Shown here piece after piece: positions 26,290 through 35,657 of a stretch of 64,000 nt of DNA. This stretch comes from an uncultured Agathobacter sp. (GTDB taxonomy: Bacteria; Bacillota; Clostridia; Lachnospirales; Lachnospiraceae). The notes beneath the pieces are model-generated. The model saw nothing but the letters and a program-made list of their open reading frames with translations, was not told where the DNA came from and did no database searches. The translations under genes were made by a program, and so were the position numbers. The stretch lies in assembly GCA_910587655.1 (NCBI GenBank), contig CAJUND010000006.1, positions 1 to 64,000 on the forward strand, read 5' to 3'. The stretch's first letter is position 1. Each line of letters begins with the position of its first letter.

Positions 26290-28034
26290 CAGGGGGCAGG
26301 AAGTCAGACTGGATGGTCTGGCTTCTTGCCCTCCCGGTTGTCTGGTGGGCGGCTGTGCTGATTGCGGATTCTGCCTGCGGTGTCGGGAATTTCATGGAGA
26401 TACTGGAGGCGGTGACAGAAAAGCTGGACCACCCTTTTGACCTGCATGCGAATCAATATACGCTGAAGTCGGTTCTTGTCTGTACGGTATTGTATGGCAT
26501 GGGAATCGGCATTTTTTATGCAAACAGAAGAAACTACCGCAGGGGAGAGGAACACGGCTCCGCCAGATGGGGAGATGCCCTGCGTATCTGTAAGAGATAC
26601 CGGGATAAGCCATACAGTGAGAACCTGCTGCTGACACAAAACCTGCGCATCGGGTTGAACTGCTACCGGCACAGGAGAAATTTGAATGTGCTGGTGGTGG
26701 GCGGTTCCGGCGCGGGAAAGTCCAGAGGATATGCCCTGCCAAACATTATGCAGTGCAACTGCTCTATGGTAATCACTGATCCCAAGGCGGAGCTTCTCCG
26801 AAAGACGGGCGGTCTCCTGCAAAAGAAGGGATATGAAGTCCGGGTGTTTGATTTAATCAACCCGGATACTTCTTTTTGCTATAACCCGTTCTGCTATGTG
26901 CAGGATGACAAAGACGTGCTGCGCCTGATTCACAACCTGATAAAAAACACCACGCCAAAGGGCGCGCAGAGTACAGATCCGTTCTGGGAGAAAAGTGAGA
27001 CGGCTCTTTTGCAGGCGCTGATGATGTATCTTTTGCATGAGGCGCCTCCGGAGGAACAGAACTTTGCCATGATTATGGAAATGCTTGGCTCCGCACAGGT
27101 AAAGGAGGACGACGAGGAATACGAATCGCCTTTGGACATTTTATTTGAGAGACTGGAGATGCGGGAGCCGGAAAGCATTGCGGTCAAGCAGTACCATATT
27201 TACAAGCAGGCGGCAGGAAAGACGGCAAAAAGTATTTTGATTTCCGTAGGCGTGCGGCTGGCAGCTTTCAATCTGCGCCAGATTGCTAACCTGACCTGCA
27301 CGGACGAACTGGACCTTGCTAGCATCGGGGAGAAAAAAGTGGCATTGTTCTGCTGCATCCCGGATGCCGATACCAGCCTGAATTATTTAGTTGGCATGGT
27401 ATACAGCCAGTTATTCCAGACGTTGTATTATGTGGCAGACCGGAAATATGGAGGACGGCTTCCCATGATGGTAAACTGCATCATGGACGAATGGGCGAAT
27501 GTATCGTTGCCGGATGACTTTGAAAAAATTCTTGCCACCTGCCGTTCCCGCTCGGTGTTTTGCAGTATCATTGTCCAAAACATGAGTCAGATCAAGGCTC
27601 TGTTCAAGGATTCATGGGAGAGTCTGGTGGGGAATTGCGATGAACTGCTATATCTGGGCGGCAATGAAAAAGAAACGCATAAATATGTTTCGGAACTGCT
27701 TGGCAAGGAGACCATCGACACCAATACCTACGGACAGACGAAAGGAAAGTCTGGCAGTTATGCGACGAACTTCCAGCAGAGCGGGAGGGAACTGCTGACG
27801 CCGGACGAGGTGCGGATGTTGGATAACCGGGATTCCATCCTGTTCATCCGTGGGGAGCGGCCCGTCATGGATAGAAAATACGACCTGATGAAACATCCCA
27901 ATATCAGGGATACAGAGGACGGAGGGACAGAACCGTTTAACTATGCAAAGGCGCCTATGGCCCACGATATGTTTGCCTTTGATGAAAGCCGTTGCGGGGA
28001 CTATGAACTGCTCTCGGCAGAAGATTTTGCATAA
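26286..28034 (+). CDS. VirD4/TraG-type coupling protein ATPase
   Basis: 582 residues from GTG 26286. Two N-terminal membrane helices (about 9-30 and 55-80), then the family motif HGSARWGD near 93, Walker A GGSGAGKSR with Lys145, ITDPKAE near 163 and Walker B-like NCIMDEWANVS near 400. It is the inner-membrane hexamer that hands the relaxase-DNA complex to the secretion channel. The gene overlaps DUF4314 and leads the T4SS genes. There is no visible defect. Confidence 0.92.
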   Translation: MTGGRKSDWMVWLLALPVVWWAAVLIADSACGVGNFMEILEAVTEKLDHPFDLHANQYTLKSVLVCTVLYGMGIGIFYANRRNYRRGEEHGSARWGDALRICKRYRDKPYSENLLLTQNLRIGLNCYRHRRNLNVLVVGGSGAGKSRGYALPNIMQCNCSMVITDPKAELLRKTGGLLQKKGYEVRVFDLINPDTSFCYNPFCYVQDDKDVLRLIHNLIKNTTPKGAQSTDPFWEKSETALLQALMMYLLHEAPPEEQNFAMIMEMLGSAQVKEDDEEYESPLDILFERLEMREPESIAVKQYHIYKQAAGKTAKSILISVGVRLAAFNLRQIANLTCTDELDLASIGEKKVALFCCIPDADTSLNYLVGMVYSQLFQTLYYVADRKYGGRLPMMVNCIMDEWANVSLPDDFEKILATCRSRSVFCSIIVQNMSQIKALFKDSWESLVGNCDELLYLGGNEKETHKYVSELLGKETIDTNTYGQTKGKSGSYATNFQQSGRELLTPDEVRMLDNRDSILFIRGERPVMDRKYDLMKHPNIRDTEDGGTEPFNYAKAPMAHDMFAFDESRCGDYELLSAEDFA

Positions 28035-28145
28035 GAAGATGCAAGGGAGATGTTGCAGTAACTTATTTATCAAACAATTAAACTTCAGGGATGGGCGGCA
28101 GAGCGCCGGGAAAATGCCATCCCTGCCAAGAATGGAGGTATGCCA

Positions 28146-28502
28146 ATGAAATTTCAGATATGGAAACAGAAAAATAAGAAGAAGGAAACACGTCCGCTTC
28201 CCATGAAAGCGGGGCAGAAGAAGATGTTTGTCTTGTATTCGGTGCTGGTGCTTGGCCTGTGTTTTGGGGCGGTAAGCGCTTATGCCGCAGATGATCCGCT
28301 GAAGGTAGTCAACAACCTGTCCTCTTTTATTTTTTCCCTGATCCGTGCCATTGGCCTGATTTTGTTAGGCTTTGGCATTGTGCAGGTGGGATTGAGCTTA
28401 AAGAGCCACGATCCGAGCCAGAGGGCGAATGGTTTTCTGACGCTGGCAGGCGGGATTATTATTACCTTTGCCAAGGAGATTCTGGATTTGATTACAAAAT
28501 AA
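28146..28502 (+). CDS. Maff2/TrbC-type small membrane protein (VirB2-like)
   Basis: 118 residues from ATG 28146, 8 bases after GGAGG (ATG 28140 is too close). The basic N-terminus is followed by a signal-like hydrophobic segment with an AYAA processing site near 48. Two further helices (SFIFSLIRAIGLILLGFGIVQVG and FLTLAGGIIITFAKEIL) match the Maff2 family of VirB2/pilin-like T4SS subunits. It probably forms part of the membrane channel. Confidence 0.82.
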   Translation: MKFQIWKQKNKKKETRPLPMKAGQKKMFVLYSVLVLGLCFGAVSAYAADDPLKVVNNLSSFIFSLIRAIGLILLGFGIVQVGLSLKSHDPSQRANGFLTLAGGIIITFAKEILDLITK

Positions 28503-28542
28503 TAATTCAGGATTATGAAAGATTGGAAGGGGTGAAACAGAT

Positions 28543-29382
28543 TTGAGTGATAACTGGATCGTGCAGAACTTAAATTCTGCACTGGAAACATGGAATGAAA
28601 AGCTGTCAGAAATCTGGACACTGTTATCGCAGGACCCGGAAAAGTTTAAGGGCGGCACCATATGGGATGTGATGAATACAGTAAATGGTGCATTGAAGGG
28701 AATCGGCTACGGGCTGCTGGTTTTATTTTTTGCCGTGGGTATTGTAAAGACCTGCGGCAGTTTTGCGGATATGAAAAAGCCAGAACATGCCCTGAAAGCC
28801 TTTATCCGTTTTGCACTGGCACAGGGGGCGGTAAAATACGGCATGGAACTGATGACGGCCATTTTCTCGATTGTGCAGGGAATTATTTCCACGATTATGA
28901 AAAAATCGGGCATGACGGGAGGGAATGTCACGCAGCTTCCGGAGGCTATTGTAGAAAAGGTGGAGTCCGTGGGAATGTTGGAATCCATTCCACTGTGGAT
29001 TGTGACGCTGCTTGGCAGTCTTCTGATAACCATTTTGTCATTTATCATGATACTGACCGTTTACGGCAGGATGTTCAAGCTGTATATGTACACGGCGATT
29101 GCACCCATCCCGGTTGCCACCTTTGCCGGTGAACCGACACAGTCCATCGGGAAGAATTTTATCCGTTCCTATGTGGGAGTCTGTCTGGAGGGGGCAGTCA
29201 TTGTACTGGCCTGCATTATATTTTCTGCCTATGCGGCAAGTCCGCCTGCAGTGGGAAGTGCGGATATGTCTGCCGTGACAGTGGTGTGGGAATATATCGG
29301 GGAACTGGTATTTAACCTGCTGATTCTGGTAGGGGCAGTAAAGGCATCCGACCGGATTGTAAAAGAGATGATGGGCTTGTAG
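28543..29382 (+). CDS. VirB6/TrbL-like polytopic channel protein
   Basis: 279 residues from TTG 28543 (GGGGTGAA site). About five hydrophobic segments, including GLLVLFFAVGIVKTCG, LWIVTLLGSLLITILSFIMILTVYG and VIVLACIIFSAYAA. The conserved MFKLYMYTAIAPIPVATFAGEPTQSIGKNFIRSY is characteristic of the VirB6-like protein of Tn1549-type elements. It forms the inner-membrane part of the DNA channel. A toxin-antitoxin pair now separates it from PrgI, its usual neighbour. Confidence 0.85.
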   Translation: MSDNWIVQNLNSALETWNEKLSEIWTLLSQDPEKFKGGTIWDVMNTVNGALKGIGYGLLVLFFAVGIVKTCGSFADMKKPEHALKAFIRFALAQGAVKYGMELMTAIFSIVQGIISTIMKKSGMTGGNVTQLPEAIVEKVESVGMLESIPLWIVTLLGSLLITILSFIMILTVYGRMFKLYMYTAIAPIPVATFAGEPTQSIGKNFIRSYVGVCLEGAVIVLACIIFSAYAASPPAVGSADMSAVTVVWEYIGELVFNLLILVGAVKASDRIVKEMMGL

Positions 29383-29433
29383 ACAGTCAGAGGGAAAAAA
29401 TTACAACTGGAAAAAATAACCTTTCGTTTTTCC

Positions 29434-29462
29434 TTGCATAAAGTGCAAAAAGCGCCTATACT
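29434..29462 (+). promoter_or_regulatory. Sigma-A-type promoter of the toxin-antitoxin pair, with overlapping palindrome
   Basis: TTGCAT (29434) and TATACT (29457) are separated by 17 bp. The -35 region overlaps TTGCATAAAGTGCAA, an inverted repeat (TTGCA / TGCAA) well placed for antitoxin autoregulation. Confidence 0.65.
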
Positions 29463-29512
29463 GTAGGTAAAGGAAGTAAAGAAATCAAAGAAAGAAAAGG
29501 AGGGAACGGCAG

Positions 29513-29770
29513 ATGGAAATCGCAAAAATATCGAGCAAGGGGCAGATTACCATACCCGTATCCGTAAGAAACCGCCTGCATCTGAATACCGGGGATAAGG
29601 TACTGATACTGGAGGAAAACGGGAGGTTTTATATTGAGAATGCAGTAAACATGGCATTTAAACGTGTGGAGGAAGGATTCCGTGGTGCAGCGGCAGAGGC
29701 CGGTTTCCAGTCTGAAAAAGAGATGCAGGATTACGTGAAGGAAATCAGGGAAGAACGCAGGGGGAGATAA
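29513..29770 (+). CDS. AbrB/MazE-type antitoxin
   Basis: 85 residues with the swapped-hairpin AbrB motif at the N-terminus (AKISSKGQITIPVSVRNRLHLNTGDKV). The C-terminal helical tail would mask the partner toxin. It has a GGAGGGAACGG site. The PIN toxin gene starts 3 bp after its stop. It probably represses its own promoter at 29434. Confidence 0.88.
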   Translation: MEIAKISSKGQITIPVSVRNRLHLNTGDKVLILEENGRFYIENAVNMAFKRVEEGFRGAAAEAGFQSEKEMQDYVKEIREERRGR

Positions 29771-29773
29771 CAG

Positions 29774-30172
29774 ATGAGGATTATGTTAGATACGAATATA
29801 CTGATTTCCATCATCTTCTTTCCCTCCGGAGTGACACGGGAATTTACCAGACAGGTAGGGCTTGGGAACCGGATTGTGTTATGCGACTATGTGATTGAAG
29901 AACTGCGGCTTGTGGTAGACAGGAAGTTCCCGGAACGTAAAAAGATTCTGGAGCAGTTTTTCTATGAACTGCCGTTTGAACTGGTCTACACGCCAAAGGA
30001 CTTAAATCTGGAAGATTTTCCTGCGGTAAGGGACAGCAAGGATACGCCAATCCTTGCCACTGCCATTTTGGAAAATATTGATATACTGGTAACCGGGGAT
30101 AAGGATTTGCGGGTGGTGGAAACAGAGTACCCGGAGATTATGACGATGAGTGAATTTATAGAAAAATATTGA
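29774..30172 (+). CDS. PIN-domain toxin (VapC-like ribonuclease)
   Basis: 132 residues. PIN fold acidic residues are visible: Asp6 in MLDTN, the Glu in VIEELRLVV near 41, and the Asp pair in RDSKDTPILATAI near 87 and VTGDKDL near 107. It matches the family of PIN toxins paired with AbrB-like antitoxins; they cut RNA. Placed within the transfer operon, it may stabilise the element. A terminator hairpin follows directly. Confidence 0.87.
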   Translation: MRIMLDTNILISIIFFPSGVTREFTRQVGLGNRIVLCDYVIEELRLVVDRKFPERKKILEQFFYELPFELVYTPKDLNLEDFPAVRDSKDTPILATAILENIDILVTGDKDLRVVETEYPEIMTMSEFIEKY

Positions 30173-30192
30173 ATCAGGGAAGAAAGAAAACA

Positions 30193-30219
30193 GGGCAATC
30201 GGAAACGGTTGCTCTTTTG
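30193..30219 (+). terminator. Terminator after the toxin gene
   Basis: GGGCAATCG pairs with CGGTTGCTC around a GAAA loop and is followed by TTTTGTTTTG. Confidence 0.65.
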
Positions 30220-30232
30220 TTTTGTTGGAGAG

Positions 30233-30300
30233 TCCGACATCTGCGGAGCAAGAATCAGCCTTGCTGATTCTTGGAAGCGTCGGATTTTCACGACGCTTTT
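30233..30300 (+). promoter_or_regulatory. Attenuator-like alternating hairpins upstream of prgI
   Basis: TCCGAC (30233) can pair with GTCGGA (30279), enclosing the perfect hairpin AAGAATCAGC / GCTGATTCTT (30250-30272). Alternatively AGCGTCG (30276) pairs with CGACGCT (30291) and is followed directly by Ts, a terminator. The two pairings use the same bases and exclude each other, the layout of a transcription attenuator. Confidence 0.5.
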
Positions 30301-30324
30301 GTGCCTGAAAAGGAGGTTGATTTT

Positions 30325-30750
30325 TTGGAAGTAAAAATGAATAAGGAAATCCGTGATTATCAGGAATCCATGTTCTTCGGGCTGGACTTCCGCCAGTGCT
30401 TTTTCTCTGTGCTGGCAATCCTGACAGCGGTGGGGATTTATTTTGGTGTCCATACTCTGCTGGGGGAGGAAGTGACCGGGTGGCTGTGTGTCCTCGGCGC
30501 CGCTCCTTTTGCAGCCTGTGGCTTTTTTAAGTATCATGGGATGAATGCGGAGCAGTTTTTATGGGCGGTTATCAAGTCGGAGGTGCTGTATCCGAAACGT
30601 CTTTTATACCGGACAGAGAATCTGTATCTGTCCTGCATAGAGGAAACGATTCTTGCCGGGGAAAAATCCGGAAAGAACGGGACTGAGATTATGGCGAAAA
30701 AATACAGAAAGAGGGCAAAGGCAAAGCAAAGGAAGGAGGGGTGCGGTTGA
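30325..30750 (+). CDS. PrgI-family T4SS membrane protein (VirB3-like)
   Basis: 141 residues from TTG 30325, 7 bases after AAAGGAGGT; ATG 30337 is an alternative. The motif NKEIRDYQESMFFGLDFRQC, two adjacent hydrophobic segments (FFSVLAILTAVGIYFG and VLGAAPFAACGFFKY) and a basic tail define the PrgI family. It pairs with the VirB4 ATPase, whose gene overlaps the end of this one. Confidence 0.87.
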   Translation: MEVKMNKEIRDYQESMFFGLDFRQCFFSVLAILTAVGIYFGVHTLLGEEVTGWLCVLGAAPFAACGFFKYHGMNAEQFLWAVIKSEVLYPKRLLYRTENLYLSCIEETILAGEKSGKNGTEIMAKKYRKRAKAKQRKEGCG

Positions 30751-33092
30751 TTAAGACACTGAACCAGTCCATCAGGATGGACCGGGTAAAATTCAAAGTA
30801 CCGAAATCGGTACAGCAGGCAGTTCCCATCCGCACGATATGGCCGGATGGGATTTTTCTGGCAGAGGGGAAGTTTTCCAAGACATTCCGTTTTACGGATA
30901 TTAATTATTCCATCGCCAGCAAGCAGGATAAGACGGAAATGTTTCTGGACTATTCGGAACTGTTAAATGCACTGGATTCCGGCTGTTCGGCAAAGATTAC
31001 ACTGAATAACCGCAGGATCAATAAGGAAGAATTTGAGCAGTCACTGCTGATTCCGCTGAAAGGGGACGGCAAATCCATCGGGGATGGCTTGGATGAATAC
31101 CGGAGGGAATACAATGAAATGCTGCTCTCAAAGGTCAGCGGCACAAACAACAGCATCTGTCAGGAACGCTACCTGACCGTCAGCGTACATAAGAAAAATA
31201 TCGATGAGGCGAGGACATATTTTGCCCGTGTGGGGACGGATATTGTCACCCATCTGGCAAAACTTTCGTCTGTTGGCGAGGAAATGGGGGCGGAGGAACG
31301 CCTGCAGATATTCCGGGATTTTTTCAAGGCAGATACCCCGCAGGCATTTCCGTTCCATTTGAAGGAAGCCGCCAGAAAAGGGCATGGTTTCAAGGACTGG
31401 ATTTGTCCGGACAGCATGGAATTCCACAAAGACTATTTCAAGATTGGGGATAGATACGGGCGTGTTTTATATATGCAGGAGTATGCCAGTTATGTAAAAG
31501 ACAGTATGATATCGGAACTGTGTGATTTGAGCCGGGACTTAATGCTGTCCATCGATATTTTGCCGGTACCTACGGATGAGGCGGTGCGGGAGATACAGAA
31601 TAAACTGCTTGGAGTGGAAACCAATGTGACAAACTGGCAGAGGCGGCAGAATGCGAATAACAACTTTTCTGCCGTAGTGCCTTACGATATGGAACTGCAG
31701 AGGAAAGAGACAAAGGAAATGCTTGACGATTTGACCACCCGCGACCAGCGGATGATGTTTGGCCTGCTTACGATGGTGCATATGGCAGACAGCAGGGAGC
31801 AGTTGGAGTCGGATACGGAGACGCTTCTTTCGGTGGCGAGGAAACATCTGTGCCAGCTTTCTACGTTGAAATGGCAGCAGGTGGACGGGCTTAATACCGT
31901 CCTGCCATACGGATTGCGTAAAATCAATGCCCTGCGCACCATGACCACAGAGTCCACGGCTGTGCTGATTCCATTCCATACACAGGAAATTATGCAGCCG
32001 GGCGGGATTTATTACGGGCAGAATGCCGTCAGTAAAAATATGCTGGTGGCTGACCGGAGGAAACTCTTAAACGGTAATTCTTTCCGGCTTGGCGTCAGCG
32101 GTTCGGGCAAGAGTTTCTCAGCGAAGGAAGAAATCGTGGACATCGCGCTTTCTACAGAGGATGACATCCTGATTCTCGATCCAGAGTCGGAATTTACGTC
32201 ACTGGTGGAAGAACTGCGGGGAGAAGTCATCCGCATATCGGCAACCTCCGATACCCACTTGAATGCATTGGATATGGATTCTGCCTATGGCGATGATAAG
32301 AACCCGTTGATTGAGAAGTCGGAATTTATCCTGTCTCTGTTTGAACAGCTTGTGGGGGCGGGCAACCTGTCCGCCAGAGAGAAATCCATTCTGGATCGCT
32401 GTACGGCAGATGTGTACCGGGATTATATCCAGAGCGGGTATCAGGGCGAGATACCGACATTGAAAGATTTATACCGGCAGCTTATGCTCCAGCCGGAAGA
32501 TGAGGCGAGGGGGCTTGCCCTGTCCTCGGAACTGTTTATCAACGGCAGCCTGAACACCTTTGCCCAGAGAACCAATGTGGATACAAAGAGCAGGATCATT
32601 GATTATGACATCCGGGAATTGGGGGAACAGCTTATGCCCCTTGGCATGTTAGTGACACTGGACAGCATTTTCAACCGTGTTATCCAGAACTGGAAAAAGG
32701 GAAAAACCACATGGATTTTTGCCGATGAGTTTTATCTGTTATTCCGTTACCAGTACAGTGCCGATTTTTTCTATCGTCTGTATAAGAGGATTCGGAAATA
32801 CTCCGGTTTTGTGACAGGGCTTACGCAGAATGTTGAGGAACTACTGAAATCCGATACGGCAAGGCTTATGCTGGCAAACAGTGAGTTCCTGATACTGCTG
32901 AATCAGGCAAGCACAGACCGGGAAGAACTGGCGGGGTTATTAAACATTTCAGACAATCAGCTTTCCTACATCACCAACGTGGGCGCTGGACATGGATTGA
33001 TCCGCTGTTCGGGAAACATTGTCCCCTTTGAGAATACATTTCCGAAGAATACGAAACTGTACCGGCTGATGACGACCAAACCCGGTGAGTGA
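30747..33092 (+). CDS. VirB4-type conjugation ATPase
   Basis: 781 residues from TTG 30747, overlapping the PrgI stop. Family features: N-terminal CagE/TrbE-like region, Walker A GVSGSGKSFS with Lys455, Walker B TTWIFADEFYLLF near 660, and the downstream GLTQNVEELLKS and LLNQASTDREEL segments. It powers assembly and substrate transport of the type IV secretion system. A strong terminator lies 30 bp after the stop, so the transfer operon may end or be attenuated here. Confidence 0.92.
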   Translation: MIKTLNQSIRMDRVKFKVPKSVQQAVPIRTIWPDGIFLAEGKFSKTFRFTDINYSIASKQDKTEMFLDYSELLNALDSGCSAKITLNNRRINKEEFEQSLLIPLKGDGKSIGDGLDEYRREYNEMLLSKVSGTNNSICQERYLTVSVHKKNIDEARTYFARVGTDIVTHLAKLSSVGEEMGAEERLQIFRDFFKADTPQAFPFHLKEAARKGHGFKDWICPDSMEFHKDYFKIGDRYGRVLYMQEYASYVKDSMISELCDLSRDLMLSIDILPVPTDEAVREIQNKLLGVETNVTNWQRRQNANNNFSAVVPYDMELQRKETKEMLDDLTTRDQRMMFGLLTMVHMADSREQLESDTETLLSVARKHLCQLSTLKWQQVDGLNTVLPYGLRKINALRTMTTESTAVLIPFHTQEIMQPGGIYYGQNAVSKNMLVADRRKLLNGNSFRLGVSGSGKSFSAKEEIVDIALSTEDDILILDPESEFTSLVEELRGEVIRISATSDTHLNALDMDSAYGDDKNPLIEKSEFILSLFEQLVGAGNLSAREKSILDRCTADVYRDYIQSGYQGEIPTLKDLYRQLMLQPEDEARGLALSSELFINGSLNTFAQRTNVDTKSRIIDYDIRELGEQLMPLGMLVTLDSIFNRVIQNWKKGKTTWIFADEFYLLFRYQYSADFFYRLYKRIRKYSGFVTGLTQNVEELLKSDTARLMLANSEFLILLNQASTDREELAGLLNISDNQLSYITNVGAGHGLIRCSGNIVPFENTFPKNTKLYRLMTTKPGE

Positions 33093-33121
33093 TATATAAA
33101 AAATGTAATCTATGTAGAATG

Positions 33122-33157
33122 CCGCTGCAGCATGAATCTGTGCTGCAGCGGTATTTT
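33122..33157 (+). terminator. Strong intrinsic terminator after virB4
   Basis: CCGCTGCAGCA pairs perfectly with TGCTGCAGCGG over a 7-base loop, followed by TATTTTTA. Confidence 0.82.
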
Positions 33158-33203
33158 TATCGCAGCATAAGGACAGAAAATTTATGGATGGAGGTAATAG
33201 CAG

Positions 33204-33554
33204 ATGGCAGAAATATCTTTTTATGCGGCAGAGTGTATGGAGTTTCCGGAACGGCTGGGGGAACTGCGTGACAATTTGACGTTAGCGGAGGCAGTCAAAG
33301 CGTATGGGAGGATTTGTGGGAGGAACAGGTCTTGTGGACCGGGAATCGGTTTTGTGCTTCAGGATGAAAGCATCCCCGATTATTCCGATAACAGATGGCC
33401 GCTATATCAGGGCGGAGGAATCGCACAGGATGTGATTGACCTGATTCCGGCATACAGAGATCATCCGCTGGTAAAGCAGGCGGTAGAGGATATCAAACCG
33501 TATCTGAAAAAACTGGAGCGGGCAGGTAAGAAAAAATGTGATTGGGAGCGTTGA
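33204..33554 (+). CDS. Small YodL/LPD-like ICE protein
   Basis: 116 residues from ATG 33204 (GATGGAGG site). The core is FYAAECMEFPERLGELRDNLTLAEAVKAYGRI, then GPGIGFVLQDESIPDYSD and IDLIPAYRDHPLVKQAVEDIKPYL. This matches small domains found as single proteins and inside large helicase-methylase polyproteins of ICEs. Function is unknown. It overlaps the start region of the hydrolase gene. Confidence 0.6.
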   Translation: MAEISFYAAECMEFPERLGELRDNLTLAEAVKAYGRICGRNRSCGPGIGFVLQDESIPDYSDNRWPLYQGGGIAQDVIDLIPAYRDHPLVKQAVEDIKPYLKKLERAGKKKCDWER

Positions 33555-35356
33555 AAAGCGGAAGGGAGGTAACGGGTATAAAAGATATCAGGACAAAGAG
33601 CGAAAAGAAGCCAAAAGTAAGAAGCGGCTCAGCCAGAATGCCAAAAGAACTGGCGAGGACAGCCGCACTGCAGGCAAAAGAAAAAGCCGGAAGGCCTATC
33701 CGTGTGGCTGATGGTATGGAAGATTCTATGGATCAATCAACGGAAGAATCCCCTAATGAATATGCTGCCGCTAAAGTATCCTCTGCAGGGGGATGGACAG
33801 GCAGCCATGCTATGGAAACAGCCTATGCCGGTGGAAAGAAACTGGCGGTAAAAACCCGTGAGAAAGCACAGGAGAAAAGACGGCAGGGTTTTGCAGCAGA
33901 AGAAGATTTCCAGACAAAAGCATTCGGCGGGAGAGCAGAGGGAAAAGACGCCGGAGAGAGAGCAGACACATCAAAAGCAAACACACCAAAAGCGGGGCAG
34001 CGAAGTGCGGCTCGCAAAACTGGTCAGGAGGGCGCAGAGAGAAAAATCAGAACAAGAAAGATGCAGAGGACAGGGGTAAAAACGTCGGCAAAACGAACGG
34101 TAAAAACGCCTCCCCGTTCGATAAAGACATCTCCCTATGCCAGAGCAGGAACGCAGGCACAGCAGGTGATGAAACAAAAGCAGCGGGCAGAAAAAGCAGC
34201 GAAAACAGCAAAGCAGGCAGCCGTTCGGTCGGCGAAAGCGGCAAAGAACACAAAAAAAGCGGCCAAAGCTGCCGCCAAGGGAACGGCAGCGGCAGCAAAG
34301 GCGGGAGTGGTGGCAGTGAAATCTTTGGTGGCAGGATTGGGAACGGTGGGAGTAATCATTGTGCTTGTCCTTATTATTGCAGTGGGGATAATCGGAGGCG
34401 CACTGTCCGCCAGTGACAGTTCTTCCAGTCCGCAGCCATTGAGTAAGGAAGTGCTTTCCTATACTGCTGTCATAAAGAAATATGCCGGACAGTATGGGAT
34501 ACCGGAATATGTCCCTGTGATACAGGCAATCATGATGCAGGAGTCGGGCGGGCAGGGAACGGACCCGATGCAGGCAAGCGAATGTCCCTGCAATACCCGT
34601 TTTCCCCAAAAACCGGGAGGAATCACCGATCCGGATTACTCCATTCAGGCAGGCATTCAGTATTATGCCAGATGTATCAGTGGAGCAGGCTGCATGGGGC
34701 CGCAGGATATGGAGAGGCTGAAATTATCCCTGCAGGGGTACAATTATGGGAACGGTTACATATCATGGGCAGTCAAAAATTATGGCGGGTACAGTGAGGC
34801 GAATGCCAGACAGTTTTCCGAGGAACAGGCAGAGGCGCATGGATGGAGCAGTTATGGTGATCCGGAATATGTCCCCCATGTGCTGCGTTATTATTCTGCC
34901 GGGAATCCATTTGACGGCCTGTTTGGAAACAGCCAGATTGTTTCCGTGGCAAAAGCAGAAATCGGAAATGAGGGAGGGGAAAAATTCTGGTCATGGTATG
35001 GGTTTAACAGCCATGTATCGTGGTGTGCCTGCTTTGTGAGCTGGTGCGGGGAGCAGTGCGGATTCATTCAGAGTGGTGCGATGCCGAAATTTTCCCTCTG
35101 CACCGATGGCGTAAAGTGGTTTAAAGATAAGGGTAAGTGGCAGGGCAGGGGATATACGCCCACACCCGGAACGGTTATATTTTTTGACTGGCAGGAGAAT
35201 GGAAAAAGAGACGGGGAGAGCGACCATGTAGGAATCGTGGAGAAGTGTGAGAAAGGCATCGTGTATACCATTGAAGGGAACTCCGGAGATGCCGTGAAAC
35301 AGAATCACTATCCGGTAGATTCCGCATCCATTCTTGGATATGGGATTCTGAATTAG
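33542..35356 (+). CDS. Bifunctional peptidoglycan hydrolase: lysozyme-like plus CHAP (VirB1-type)
   Basis: About 604 residues. The long basic Ala/Lys-rich N-terminus (to about 265) is cytoplasmic, followed by one membrane helix near 270-290. A lysozyme-like domain follows (AIMMQESGGQGTDPMQASE with the catalytic Glu, about 320-430). The C-terminal CHAP amidase/endopeptidase carries Cys in SWCACFVSWC and His in SDHVGIV. This layout is that of the Tn916 and Tn1549 hydrolases that open the wall for the mating channel. TTG 33542 is the usual-type start, but the strong AAGGGAGGTAAC site points to ATA 33578. It converges on the second XRE gene. Confidence 0.9.
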   Translation: MGALKSGREVTGIKDIRTKSEKKPKVRSGSARMPKELARTAALQAKEKAGRPIRVADGMEDSMDQSTEESPNEYAAAKVSSAGGWTGSHAMETAYAGGKKLAVKTREKAQEKRRQGFAAEEDFQTKAFGGRAEGKDAGERADTSKANTPKAGQRSAARKTGQEGAERKIRTRKMQRTGVKTSAKRTVKTPPRSIKTSPYARAGTQAQQVMKQKQRAEKAAKTAKQAAVRSAKAAKNTKKAAKAAAKGTAAAAKAGVVAVKSLVAGLGTVGVIIVLVLIIAVGIIGGALSASDSSSSPQPLSKEVLSYTAVIKKYAGQYGIPEYVPVIQAIMMQESGGQGTDPMQASECPCNTRFPQKPGGITDPDYSIQAGIQYYARCISGAGCMGPQDMERLKLSLQGYNYGNGYISWAVKNYGGYSEANARQFSEEQAEAHGWSSYGDPEYVPHVLRYYSAGNPFDGLFGNSQIVSVAKAEIGNEGGEKFWSWYGFNSHVSWCACFVSWCGEQCGFIQSGAMPKFSLCTDGVKWFKDKGKWQGRGYTPTPGTVIFFDWQENGKRDGESDHVGIVEKCEKGIVYTIEGNSGDAVKQNHYPVDSASILGYGILN

Positions 35357-35610
35357 TCCGCTTTGTCCTCCCGGTCAATCAGGTCGTCAAAATTAACGCC
35401 AAGCACCTGACAGAATGCTTGAAGTTCAATATCTGTAACGAATCTCTGATTGGTTTCAATCCGGGTAATGACATTTTTATCGATATCGTATCCGGCAAGC
35501 TGGAGCTGGTGTGCGAGATCACGCTGGGAAAGACCACGTTCCTGACGCAACTGGATGAGGTGTTTGCTGATTAAGTTCTTTTCACCGGACGGAGTCCTTG
35601 GTTTTGGCAT
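35353..35610 (-). CDS. XRE/Cro-family repressor 2
   Basis: 85 residues; ATG at 35608-35610 behind AAAAGGAGAG on the minus strand. Helix-turn-helix LIQLRQERGLSQRDLAHQLQLAGYD with NVITRIETNQR. It is paralogous to repressor 1 (5575-5823) along its full length. The 3' end overlaps the hydrolase stop by a few bases. It is divergent from the three small genes at 35744-36996 and separated from them by an operator region like that of repressor 1. The two repressors bracket the partition, surface, methylation and transfer genes. Confidence 0.85.
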   Translation of the reverse strand: MPKPRTPSGEKNLISKHLIQLRQERGLSQRDLAHQLQLAGYDIDKNVITRIETNQRFVTDIELQAFCQVLGVNFDDLIDREDKAD

Positions 35611-35657
35611 AAAAATCTCTCCTTTTGTCGATAATTGTCGCTTTCTGTCATACGTTT

